From Paenibacillus sp. OV219 (GTDB taxonomy: Bacteria; Bacillota; Bacilli; Paenibacillales; Paenibacillaceae), in contig NZ_FOCJ01000001.1 of NCBI RefSeq assembly GCF_900110075.1, positions 62,001-126,000 of the forward strand: 64,000 nucleotides of DNA, read 5' to 3'. Position numbers and translations under genes: made by a program. Numbering within the stretch: the stretch's first letter is position 1; the number at the start of each line of letters is the position of its first letter. The notes beneath the pieces were generated by a model. That model searched no databases. It was given only the letters and a program-made list of their open reading frames with translations, and was not told where the DNA came from. Of the stretch, positions 1 to 9,567 are shown piece by piece.

Positions 1-1023
1 GTTACGCGCGAAATGTCGTTCGTCGTTGCGATGCGTGCATTTGATTACAAGAATAAGCACCCGGAAGAAGCGGAAGCCGGCAACAAGATCAACCGCCAGC
101 TTGCTTTAACAGCGGCATATGTCCAGCAGACGGTAACAGATCCGATTGTTTCGACGCTCGGCGGTGAATGGTCGGTCATTGGGCTTGCACGTTCAGGCAT
201 TCAAGTGCCGGGGGCTTACTATGCGAAGTACTACAGCAATCTGGAGAAGAGGCTGAAAGAAAAATCAGGTGTTCTGCACAATGTGAAGTATACGGAGTAT
301 GATCGTGCCATTCTGGCATTGACAGCAATCGGACGAAGCGTCGATAACGTTGCTGGATATAACTTGCTCGAGCGGCTTGCCGACTTCGATACGGTTGTGA
401 AGCAGGGAATCAACGGACCTATTTTTGCCCTTATCGCCCTGGATAGTAAGGCGTATAGCATTCCCGCAGCAGCAAGCGGGAAGACGCAGACGACGAGAGA
501 GCTGCTCATCGAATATATTCTGAAGCGTCAACTCGCAGATGGCGGTTGGGCACTTGGGGAAAGCGCTGCAGAAGCGGATACCGATGTGACCGCAATGGCG
601 CTGCAAAGCTTGGCGCCGTATGTGCAGTCGAATCCGGCTGTGCGGACGGCTGTCGATCGAGCGATTGTTTGGCTGTCCAGCTACCAACAGGCAGATGGTG
701 GCTTCATTAGCAATAAAGCGGTGAATTTGGAGAGCAGTGCACAGGTGATCGTAGCGCTGACAAGTCTAGCAATCGATCCGGACAAAGATACAAGGTTCAT
801 TAAGAATGGGCATTCCGCGCTGGATGCACTGCTCAGCTATGCTGCTCCAAGCGGCGGATTCTATCATGTCAAATCCGGCGGCATAGGCAAAGGTGGCGCT
901 ACTCCGGGCGAGGTCGACCCGATGGCGACCGATCAGGCGCTGTACGCGCTCGTTGCATATGACCGATACGCGCAGGGCCAATCAAGGTTATACGATATGA
1001 CGGACGCGAGAAACAATTTATGA
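1..1023 (+). CDS. Prenyltransferase/squalene-cyclase-like alpha-barrel protein (5' end outside window)
   Basis: The frame is open to base 1, so the true start and any signal peptide lie upstream. About 340 C-terminal residues are visible. They carry helical repeats of the terpenoid-cyclase alpha6/alpha6 barrel type, with 'QLADGGW' and 'QQADGGF' turns followed by helices of the form 'TDVTAMALQSL'. No DXDD cyclase acid motif is visible. This fold is also the alpha domain of transcobalamin and intrinsic factor. The stop overlaps the start of a DUF4430 gene (the transcobalamin beta-domain family) in an ATGA, and an ECF importer follows. The inferred role is extracellular capture of cobalamin or a related ligand, not terpene synthesis. 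The fold assignment is fairly sure; the ligand is inferred. Confidence 0.75.
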   Translation, partial: VTREMSFVVAMRAFDYKNKHPEEAEAGNKINRQLALTAAYVQQTVTDPIVSTLGGEWSVIGLARSGIQVPGAYYAKYYSNLEKRLKEKSGVLHNVKYTEYDRAILALTAIGRSVDNVAGYNLLERLADFDTVVKQGINGPIFALIALDSKAYSIPAAASGKTQTTRELLIEYILKRQLADGGWALGESAAEADTDVTAMALQSLAPYVQSNPAVRTAVDRAIVWLSSYQQADGGFISNKAVNLESSAQVIVALTSLAIDPDKDTRFIKNGHSALDALLSYAAPSGGFYHVKSGGIGKGGATPGEVDPMATDQALYALVAYDRYAQGQSRLYDMTDARNNL

Positions 1024-2105
1024 GTATGAGGCAACGCAAATGGCTCGTAGCGCTCGGCATAATCGCGATCCTTGCCGCTGAGTTCTATTGGGGCGGAAGC
1101 GATCAGCCGCCGAAGGGCAGCGATGCGACTTCGGTGGCGCCTGCCGGGGCGGTTGAACAAACACCGGCTGCGGATGTGGCGGAAGCGTCATCGAATGCCG
1201 GTGCCGATGCCGGAGCGGCTGCGGATGCAGCCACGCCTGAGCAGCAGCCGGCAGTGCAGGCTCCCGCTGTCAGTCAATCGGCAGCTGGAGATGTGCAGCA
1301 GCACGATTCGCCAGATAAAACAGCGGACTCGAAGCAGCCGTTGCAATCTACGCAGCCATCGGAGCAGAAGCAGCCGACAAAGCCGGCCGCTGTCGCCGAT
1401 TCGCAGACGAAGGGGGCGGGGAATGAAGGCTCTCCTTCGACGAGCTCGCCATCGGCGAACAAACCCGTGTCGAGCAAGCCAGCATCGAGCAAGTCATCGT
1501 CGAACCAACCTGCGTCAGACGCGCCTTCTACGTCTTCGCCAGCAGTTGTCTCCAAACCGCCAGCCAAATCCGTCGAAAAGGGCACGACCACTGGCAAGAA
1601 AGAGCCCTATCTCACAGATAAAGTGCCTGCTGGTAAGCCGGCTCCCGTTGAGTGGCAGGATGCCAAGGTGGATAAGAAGCAGCCGCTCACAGTGACATTG
1701 TCCGTCAGCTGCAAGACGATACTTGACCAGTTAGACAAGTTCAATTCGGATAAGCTGGAGGTGCTGCCTGAGGACGGCGTTATTTTTGCAGAGCAGAAGG
1801 TGTCCTTCTATGAGGGGGAATCGGTGTTCGACGTGTTACTGCGGGAAATGAAGAAGCATAAAATCCATATGGAGTTCGAGATGACTCCGCTCTACAACAG
1901 CAACTATGTTGAGGGCATCCATAATATTTATGAATTTGATTGCGGTGAGCTCAGCGGCTGGATGTATCGTGTGAACGGATGGTTCCCGAATTATGGCGCG
2001 AGCCGGTACAAGCTGGGGGATGGCGATGTTATCGAGTGGCTGTACACCTGTGACCTCGGAAGAGACTTAGGCGGCGCACAAACCACGGCAGGAGGGGACC
2101 GATGA
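1020..2105 (+). CDS. DUF4430 (transcobalamin C-terminal-like) membrane-anchored protein
   Basis: The protein has 361 residues. A short basic N-terminus and a hydrophobic stretch at about residues 7-22 look like a signal anchor; there is no lipobox cysteine. Residues about 30-210 are a low-complexity linker rich in Ala, Pro, Ser, Gln and Lys, typical of a spacer across the cell wall. The last 140 residues match DUF4430, including 'SGWMYRVNGWFPNYGA' followed by 'LGDGDVIEWLYT'. DUF4430 corresponds to the beta domain of eukaryotic transcobalamins. The start overlaps the upstream stop and the stop overlaps the EcfT start, both as ATGA, implying translational coupling. ATG 1026 is an alternative start. 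It probably acts with the upstream barrel protein as a surface ligand-binding pair. Confidence 0.8.
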   Translation: MSMRQRKWLVALGIIAILAAEFYWGGSDQPPKGSDATSVAPAGAVEQTPAADVAEASSNAGADAGAAADAATPEQQPAVQAPAVSQSAAGDVQQHDSPDKTADSKQPLQSTQPSEQKQPTKPAAVADSQTKGAGNEGSPSTSSPSANKPVSSKPASSKSSSNQPASDAPSTSSPAVVSKPPAKSVEKGTTTGKKEPYLTDKVPAGKPAPVEWQDAKVDKKQPLTVTLSVSCKTILDQLDKFNSDKLEVLPEDGVIFAEQKVSFYEGESVFDVLLREMKKHKIHMEFEMTPLYNSNYVEGIHNIYEFDCGELSGWMYRVNGWFPNYGASRYKLGDGDVIEWLYTCDLGRDLGGAQTTAGGDR

Positions 2106-2995
2106 GCAGGGATGCTTTTGCCTCATGCCATCCGGTTGTAAATGTAGTGTATTTTACAGCTGTTCTTGGCTTCAGCATGTTCTTCCTGCATCCCTTGCTC
2201 CAGCTGTTCGCGCTTGCCGCTGCAGTGACATACTCGCTGCTGTTAAGAGGCGCGAGAGCTGCGAAGTTCAATCTGCTTTATCTGCTGCCGCTGCTATTGG
2301 TAATGGCTGCTGCCAATCCTATCTTTAATCACGCTGGTGTTACGATACTGTTCTACTTGAAGAACGGCAATCCGATTACGCTCGAATCGGTGTTATACGG
2401 CATCGCGTCCGCATTCATGTACATCACTGTTATTATCTGGTTCTCTTGCTTTAATGCGGTAATGAGCTCGGATAAGCTTGTGTTTCTGCTAGGAAGGGCA
2501 GCTCCGGCGCTGTCGCTAGTGCTAGCCATGACGCTTCGCTTCGTGCCACGGTACGCGCACCAGATTAAAGTGATTTCGCAGGCGCAGCGATGCATCGGCA
2601 GAGACGTAACGCAGGGTAGTATGATCCAACGCGCGCGTAACGGGCTTCGCATCTTATCCATAATTACGTCGTGGGCGATGGAGTCTGCGATCGACACAAG
2701 CGACTCGATGAAGTCGCGCGGCTACGGGCTGCCGAACCGGACAAGCTTCACACTCGTTCGGTTTGACCGCAGAGATCAGCTACTGCTTGCGGTTATGCTG
2801 CTGTTAATCGGGCTTGTACTCGCAGGGGCAGCGACGGGAGCAAATTCGGTTCGCTACTTCCCCTCTATTCATGCATGCGCAGTATCGGCGCTTGGCATCG
2901 CGGGTTACATCGCATGCTTCCTGTTGTATATGCTGCCTATTATTCTAGCGATTGTGGAGGAAGTCAGATGGAACTCTATCGTATCCAGGATGTAA
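2102..2995 (+). CDS. ECF transporter transmembrane T component (EcfT/CbiQ family)
   Basis: The protein has 297 residues with several hydrophobic helices, roughly at residues 20-60, 65-90, 100-125 and 225-290. The cytoplasmic region contains the coupling motif of T components near residue 200 ('SMKSRGYGLPNR', the Ala/Ser-Arg-Gly helix that contacts the ATPases). It links the S component to the two ATPase domains so that ATP hydrolysis drives vitamin uptake. It sits between the DUF4430 gene (ATGA overlap) and the double ATPase gene (28 bp overlap). Its dedicated context argues for a group I (dedicated) ECF importer rather than a shared module. Confidence 0.88.
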   Translation: MSRDAFASCHPVVNVVYFTAVLGFSMFFLHPLLQLFALAAAVTYSLLLRGARAAKFNLLYLLPLLLVMAAANPIFNHAGVTILFYLKNGNPITLESVLYGIASAFMYITVIIWFSCFNAVMSSDKLVFLLGRAAPALSLVLAMTLRFVPRYAHQIKVISQAQRCIGRDVTQGSMIQRARNGLRILSIITSWAMESAIDTSDSMKSRGYGLPNRTSFTLVRFDRRDQLLLAVMLLLIGLVLAGAATGANSVRYFPSIHACAVSALGIAGYIACFLLYMLPIILAIVEEVRWNSIVSRM

Positions 2996-4704
2996 GCTTC
3001 GCTTTCCCGGAGCAGAGCCAAGAAGCACTGTCGCAACTCAACCTGTCGGTAAACAGCGGAGAGTTCGTCATTATCGCTGGGAAGTCAGGCTGTGGGAAGA
3101 GCACACTGCTTCGCCATCTGAAGACGGCGCTCACGCCGCACGGCACAAGAAGCGGGCATATTCGTTATAAAGGTCGGACAATCGCAGAAGTTAGCGATCG
3201 AGAGCAAGCTTCGGAGATCGGCTTCGTGCAGCAAAATCCAGACCATCAAATCGTAACTGACAAAGTGTGGCATGAGCTAGCGTTCGGCTTGGAGAGTCTT
3301 GGCTTTAATCAGCAGACGATCCGGCTTCGCGTCGCCGAGATGGCAAGCTTCTTCGGCATCCAGACCTGGTTTCACCATCCGGTAACAGAGCTATCAGGCG
3401 GGCAGAAGCAGCTGCTTAATCTCGCCTCTGTTATGGCGATGCACCCGTCAGTCCTCATACTCGATGAGCCAACTTCGCAGCTCGACCCGATTGCGGCAAT
3501 TGAATTGTTGGACACGATTAGGCGCATCAATCAAGAGCTGGGCACAACGATCATCATGACGGAGCATCGGTTGGAGGAAGCGCTTCCTGCTGCAGATCGC
3601 CTCATTGTTCTGGATGCAGGGCGAATCATCGCGGACGATACTCCGCGTGCGGTCGGCAAGCTGCTGCATGCAGTGGCGCATCCGATGTTTGCCGCGATGC
3701 CTGCTGCAACACAGATCTATGCAGCTGCGCCTAGTTATTCCCATGCAGAAGCGATACCGCCGCTTACTGTTAAAGAAGGACGGCAATGGCTGGATAACTA
3801 TATCAGCCATGCCAGCAATGCCAGCAATGCCAGCCATGTCTGCCTTGGAGCAGCCGCAGCTGTGGAATCTGCTTCTGGCGAGACTACCCCGCTATTCAAG
3901 CGACCGTCCGCATCACCGATTGCCGTACAATTCAAGGATGTCTGGTTCAAATACGAGAAGAACGGACCAGATATCATCAAGGATTTGTCCTTCTCTGTGA
4001 GAAAAGGGCAGTTCTATTGCTTGGTTGGCGGTAACGGTACAGGCAAGTCAACGACGATGTCTATGATCAGCGGGATCCATAAGCCTTATCGGGGCAAAGT
4101 GCTGATAGAAGGACGCTCCCTATCTTCGATGAACGCGCGCGAGCTGTTCACGAAACGACTAGGCGTACTCCCCCAGAGCCCGCAGGCATTGTTCGTGAAG
4201 AAGACGGTCGAGCTTGATCTCTACGAGATGCTGTCTGACTCGAAGCTTTCGAAGGAAGAGAGGAAGGAAGCGGTTGATGCAGTTGTAGCGTGGGCGGAGC
4301 TTACGGAGCTTGTGTCCAAGCATCCTTATGATTTAAGCGGGGGGGAGCAGCAGCGTGCGGCGCTTGCGAAGGTCATGCTGCTTGAGCCGACGATTCTTAT
4401 ACTGGATGAGCCGACGAAGGGCTTGGATGGATTTTTTAAAGTCAAGCTTGGCAAGTTCTTGAAGGACCTGCAGGCGAGAGGCATTACTATTATTATGGTC
4501 TCGCATGATATCGAGTTCTGTGCCCAGTATGGGGAAGTGTGCGCGATGTTCTTCGATGGCGGCGTCATCGCGTCAAGCGAGACGAGCGCTTTCTTCTCAG
4601 GCAACAGCTTCTATACGACGGCGGCAAACCGAATCTCGAGGCAGCACTGGCGGGATGCCATTACGATTGAAAGTGTGGTGCAGCGATGTCTGAGCATCAA
4701 GTAA
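2968..4704 (+). CDS. ECF/ABC transporter ATP-binding protein with two fused ATPase domains
   Basis: ATG 2968 is chosen because GGAGG lies 7 bp upstream and the protein then begins with a normal ABC strand ('MELYRIQDVSFAF'). It has 578 residues. Domain 1 (about 1-250) has Walker A 'GKSGCGKST', signature 'LSGGQKQ' and Walker B 'LILDEPTS'. Domain 2 (about 320-560) has 'GGNGTGKST', 'LSGGEQQR' and 'LILDEPTKG'. It therefore fuses EcfA1 and EcfA2 in one chain. Between them, near base 3810, is a short Ser-Asn-Ala/His repeat encoded by imperfect 9-bp DNA repeats, probably a slippage-prone linker. The 3' end overlaps the S-component gene by 19 bp. Confidence 0.9.
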   Translation: MELYRIQDVSFAFPEQSQEALSQLNLSVNSGEFVIIAGKSGCGKSTLLRHLKTALTPHGTRSGHIRYKGRTIAEVSDREQASEIGFVQQNPDHQIVTDKVWHELAFGLESLGFNQQTIRLRVAEMASFFGIQTWFHHPVTELSGGQKQLLNLASVMAMHPSVLILDEPTSQLDPIAAIELLDTIRRINQELGTTIIMTEHRLEEALPAADRLIVLDAGRIIADDTPRAVGKLLHAVAHPMFAAMPAATQIYAAAPSYSHAEAIPPLTVKEGRQWLDNYISHASNASNASHVCLGAAAAVESASGETTPLFKRPSASPIAVQFKDVWFKYEKNGPDIIKDLSFSVRKGQFYCLVGGNGTGKSTTMSMISGIHKPYRGKVLIEGRSLSSMNARELFTKRLGVLPQSPQALFVKKTVELDLYEMLSDSKLSKEERKEAVDAVVAWAELTELVSKHPYDLSGGEQQRAALAKVMLLEPTILILDEPTKGLDGFFKVKLGKFLKDLQARGITIIMVSHDIEFCAQYGEVCAMFFDGGVIASSETSAFFSGNSFYTTAANRISRQHWRDAITIESVVQRCLSIK

Positions 4705-5432
4705 TGGAAAGGAGCCGGCGTAGTGAACGTCGTCTTAGTCTGCGGACGTGGTTGGCGGCATTCCTCATTCTACTCGTGATTCCGGCGACGTTTCTCCTTG
4801 GCATCCTCGTCTTTGATGACCGCAAATATTATTTCATAAGCCTGTTAATCATTCTGTACACGCTAATTCCGTTTGCGATGGTATTCGAGCGCCGCAAGCC
4901 GCAGGCAAGAGAACTGATTGTGATCGCGGTTCTGGCAGCTATTGCAGTTGCCGGCCGCTCGGCATTCTTCATGCTGCCGCAGTTCAAGCCGGTCGTTGCA
5001 ATCGTCATCATCGCGGGGGTCACCTTCGGTGCGGAGGCGGGCTTCCTCGTAGGGGCTACAGCAGGTTTCGTCTCGAACTTCATGTTCGGGCAAGGACCGT
5101 GGACGCCTTGGCAAATGTTCAGCTTCGGCATTATCGGTTTCCTGGCGGGCATCTTGTTCCAGAAAGGCTGGCTGCGACGAAGCAGGCTGTCGCTCTGTGT
5201 GTTCGGCGGGCTAGTTACGCTCGTTATCTACGGCGGCATTATGAATATCGCCTCCGTCATGATGTTTATGCCGCTACTTACGAAGGAAGCGATTCTTGCT
5301 TCGTATGCTTCCGGGTTCTGGTTCGATCTCGTTCACGCAGCTGCATCGGTGTTCTTCCTCTTCGTCCTGTCGGGTCCGATGATCGAGAAGCTGGAGCGGG
5401 TGAAGCGCAAGTATGGCTTAATTGAGCCTTAG
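4686..5432 (+). CDS. ECF transporter substrate-binding S component
   Basis: The protein has 248 residues and about six transmembrane helices after a short basic N-terminus. The central part, with 'GFLVGATAGFVSNFMFGQGPWTPWQMFSFG' features (small residues, then Gly-Gln-Gly-Pro-Trp), resembles S components found beside DUF4430 genes. S components bind the vitamin and toggle in the membrane on the EcfT-EcfA module. The gene completes the operon that starts upstream of the window. Cobalamin is the inferred substrate, from the transcobalamin-like partners; the sequence itself does not fix specificity. ATG 4704 is an alternative start. Confidence 0.8.
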   Translation: MSEHQVMERSRRSERRLSLRTWLAAFLILLVIPATFLLGILVFDDRKYYFISLLIILYTLIPFAMVFERRKPQARELIVIAVLAAIAVAGRSAFFMLPQFKPVVAIVIIAGVTFGAEAGFLVGATAGFVSNFMFGQGPWTPWQMFSFGIIGFLAGILFQKGWLRRSRLSLCVFGGLVTLVIYGGIMNIASVMMFMPLLTKEAILASYASGFWFDLVHAAASVFFLFVLSGPMIEKLERVKRKYGLIEP

Positions 5433-5569
5433 GTTGCATGGCGGAAGTGGACACGTATTTAAGTTTCGGTAAAGGTTCACATACTAAGATTCGGTTGTGG
5501 AATAGCTTAAGCATTATGGCTGACCATTTACCTTGTTGCAGTGAACTTTTGGGAGGAGCTTACTTACGG

Positions 5570-6748
5570 ATGAAGACAACGACAAGTATCGCAGCTGAAC
5601 GGAGTAGAAAGGAAAGGGTGCCGGAGCTGGGAATGCTGCGAGGAATGGCTATATTAGGCGTGCTTATGGTTCATGCGACTTCGACGGCTGTTGTTGAGGT
5701 ACCCAATTCCATCCTGAGAGGGCTGTATATTTGTCTGAATACGTTCTCGCTGTTCTGCGTGCCAGCTTTCATATTTCTATCGGGCTTTGTATTGTTTTAT
5801 CATTATTTTAATCAGACGTTTACATTCAGTATGCTCCAAACATTCTATAAGAAACGGTTCAAGCAGATGGTTATCCCATATCTATTCGTATCGCTCGGCT
5901 ATGAGCTGGTGGAGCAGATATTGAATCATCGGTCGTGGCAGGCTGCCCCAATGCTGAAGCTGTTTGGCGAGCATTTGCTTACTGGCAAAGCATATCCGCA
6001 TCTCTACTACATTTTGATTACACTGCAATTGTACGTGCTGTTTCCGTTACTCTTACTTCTGTTCCGAAAGCTGCGCTTGCCGGTGAAGCTAGCCGTTCCG
6101 CTTGGATTTGCGGTGCAATGGGCATTCTATCTGTTGAATCGGAATTACTGGCATATCGCGGCTAAAGGCAGCTGGTCTTTCACTTATTTCGCAGCTTTCC
6201 TAATCGGCGCCTATCTGGGTGTGCATTCGAGTACGTTTAAGCGTTGGTATCATGCTAACAAGTCTGATTCAAATGCAAAAGACGTGGCTCTTCTGTGGCT
6301 GCTGCCGATTCTTTGGGTGGCTGTTACGATTGGATTCCTGTGGATGTATGAGGCTTATTGGACCGGCGCCTCAACTCCGAAAGGGTATTGGTTTGAAATC
6401 GGATATAACCTGTTTACTGTGATGACGACACTTGTTTTGTTGCAGGCATGCGTATTGCTCGGAAGATGCAAGCTTACGCGTTGGCTGGCATTCGTTCTGT
6501 CTAAGCTAGGGATGCTGTCCTTCGGTATTTATCTCGTTCATCCTTTCTTTCTACTTGTGTATCATCGGTATCCACTTGGATCCGCACAGCCAGTTACCTA
6601 TTTCTTATGGACAGCGGGCAGCTTCCTGTTTGCGCTCGGCGCGTCGACTGTCGTAACGCTGCTTGCCTATCGATTCATCCCATGGTCTTGGATCTTCTTA
6701 GGGACTTCCCCAATTGACCGAAGACGTGAAATGGCGCCACAAGTATAG
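5570..6748 (+). CDS. Acyltransferase 3 family membrane protein
   Basis: ATG 5570 is preferred: GGGAGGAG lies 11 bp upstream, and the longer frame from 5438 has no ribosome binding site. The 392-residue product has about ten membrane helices and the family start 'ELGMLRGMAILGVLMVHA', whose histidine is the conserved catalytic candidate after TM1. A 'FLSGFVLFYHY' segment follows. Family members O-acylate sugars in cell-wall polymers, capsules or glycolipids, using a cytoplasmic acyl donor. The acceptor cannot be read from sequence. The gene is monocistronic between the ECF operon and a bidirectional terminator. Confidence 0.85.
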   Translation: MKTTTSIAAERSRKERVPELGMLRGMAILGVLMVHATSTAVVEVPNSILRGLYICLNTFSLFCVPAFIFLSGFVLFYHYFNQTFTFSMLQTFYKKRFKQMVIPYLFVSLGYELVEQILNHRSWQAAPMLKLFGEHLLTGKAYPHLYYILITLQLYVLFPLLLLLFRKLRLPVKLAVPLGFAVQWAFYLLNRNYWHIAAKGSWSFTYFAAFLIGAYLGVHSSTFKRWYHANKSDSNAKDVALLWLLPILWVAVTIGFLWMYEAYWTGASTPKGYWFEIGYNLFTVMTTLVLLQACVLLGRCKLTRWLAFVLSKLGMLSFGIYLVHPFFLLVYHRYPLGSAQPVTYFLWTAGSFLFALGASTVVTLLAYRFIPWSWIFLGTSPIDRRREMAPQV

Positions 6749-6770
6749 TACTTGTGACGCCATTTCTTTC
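6729..6770. terminator. Bidirectional terminator between acyltransferase and gdhA
   Basis: Arms AAATGGCG and CGCCATTT, with an inner CACAAGT/ACTTGTG pair, form a long near-perfect hairpin. It overlaps the acyltransferase stop and is followed by TTTCTTT. A short A-rich stretch precedes it, so it could also end the convergent gdhA transcript. Confidence 0.7.
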
Positions 6771-6804
6771 ATTAGTTAGATTCATGCCTGCGGTAACCGC
6801 GAAA

Positions 6805-8430
<1,626 letters not shown>

Positions 8431-9411
8431 ATGGCAATTAAAGTTGGCATTGTAGGATACGGAAATCTAGGTAAAGGCGTTCAGCAAGCAATCGCGCAAA
8501 ATCCGGATTTTGAACTCGTTGCAATCTTTACACGCAGAGAGCCGGAGCAAATGACTTCTCTTCTTGGCGAAGTGAAGTTTGAGCATATTTCCGCAGCAGA
8601 CGCTTATATCGGCGTTATTGACGTCATGATTATGTGCGGCGGATCGGCTACTGATCTTCCGGAACAAACGCCTGTTATGGCGCGTATGTTTAGCACCGTG
8701 GACAGCTTCGATACCCATGCGAATATTCCGGCATTCTTCGATGTCGTAGATGCTGCTGCAAGAGAGAATGGCAAGGTGAGCGTCATCTCAACTGGCTGGG
8801 ACCCGGGCTTGTTCTCCTTGAACCGTCTGCTTGCGCAGTCGATCCTTCCTGAAGGAACGGACTACACGTTCTGGGGCAAAGGCGTCAGCCAAGGGCATTC
8901 CGACGCGATTCGCCGCGTGCCTGGCGTGAAGGGCGGCGTGCAATATACAATTCCGGTAGCGGACGTTATTGAGCGTATTCGTTCAGGCGAGACGCCGGAG
9001 CTGTCTACTCGTGAGAAGCATCTGCGTGAGTGCTACATCGTTGCAGCAGAGAACGCGAATCAAGAAGAGATTCGCAACGCAATCGTATCGATGCCGAACT
9101 ACTTCTCCGACTACGACACAACGGTAAACTTCATTACTGAAGAGCAATTGCGCGAGGAGCATGGAGAAATGCCACATGGCGGCTTCGTCATCCGCAGCGG
9201 AATTACAGGTCAGGGCAAACGCCAAATCATCGAATTCGGTTTGAAGCTGGATAGCAATCCGGAATTTACAGCGAGCGTGCTTGTCGCTTATGCAAGAGCG
9301 GTCGTTCGTATGAGCCGCGAAGGGCAAAAGGGTGCGAAGACGGTATTCGATGTACCATTCTCGTACTTGTCGCCGAAATCAGCTGAAGAACTGAGACGCG
9401 ATCTCCTCTAA
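8431..9411 (+). CDS. ddh: meso-Diaminopimelate D-dehydrogenase
   Basis: ATG 8431 has AAGGAG about 12 bp upstream and gives a 326-residue protein, the usual family length. The N-terminus 'IKVGIVGYGNLGKGVQQAI' is the NADPH-binding Rossmann motif. 'CGGSATDLPEQTP', 'STGWDPGLFSLNRL' and 'GKGVSQGHSDAIRR' are characteristic of the enzyme that converts tetrahydrodipicolinate, ammonia and NADPH to meso-DAP in one step. This supplies DAP for peptidoglycan and lysine. It is monocistronic with its own terminator and divergent from gdhA. Confidence 0.93.
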   Translation: MAIKVGIVGYGNLGKGVQQAIAQNPDFELVAIFTRREPEQMTSLLGEVKFEHISAADAYIGVIDVMIMCGGSATDLPEQTPVMARMFSTVDSFDTHANIPAFFDVVDAAARENGKVSVISTGWDPGLFSLNRLLAQSILPEGTDYTFWGKGVSQGHSDAIRRVPGVKGGVQYTIPVADVIERIRSGETPELSTREKHLRECYIVAAENANQEEIRNAIVSMPNYFSDYDTTVNFITEEQLREEHGEMPHGGFVIRSGITGQGKRQIIEFGLKLDSNPEFTASVLVAYARAVVRMSREGQKGAKTVFDVPFSYLSPKSAEELRRDLL

Positions 9412-9422
9412 AATCAAACTCG

Positions 9423-9476
9423 AAGACCCGTTAGGAGAGCACTTTTAGCAGAGTGTTCTACTCGCGGGTCTTATTT
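9423..9476 (+). terminator. ddh terminator
   Basis: Outer arms AAGACCCG (9423-9430) and CGGGTCTT (9465-9472) enclose a second imperfect stem. A T-rich stretch follows. Confidence 0.65.
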
Positions 9477-9567
9477 GATTTTGTCATTCACGGAGCTGCA
9501 TCGTATGTTATGATGGGTTGAAAAGTAAGCAAGAACGGAATTTTGGACAGGAAGCAAGGGAGATACG

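Noticed and set aside
9480..9567. Tetracycline-type leader peptide attenuator before the TetM-like gene
   Set aside because: No short leader frame or paired terminator/antiterminator stems are visible.
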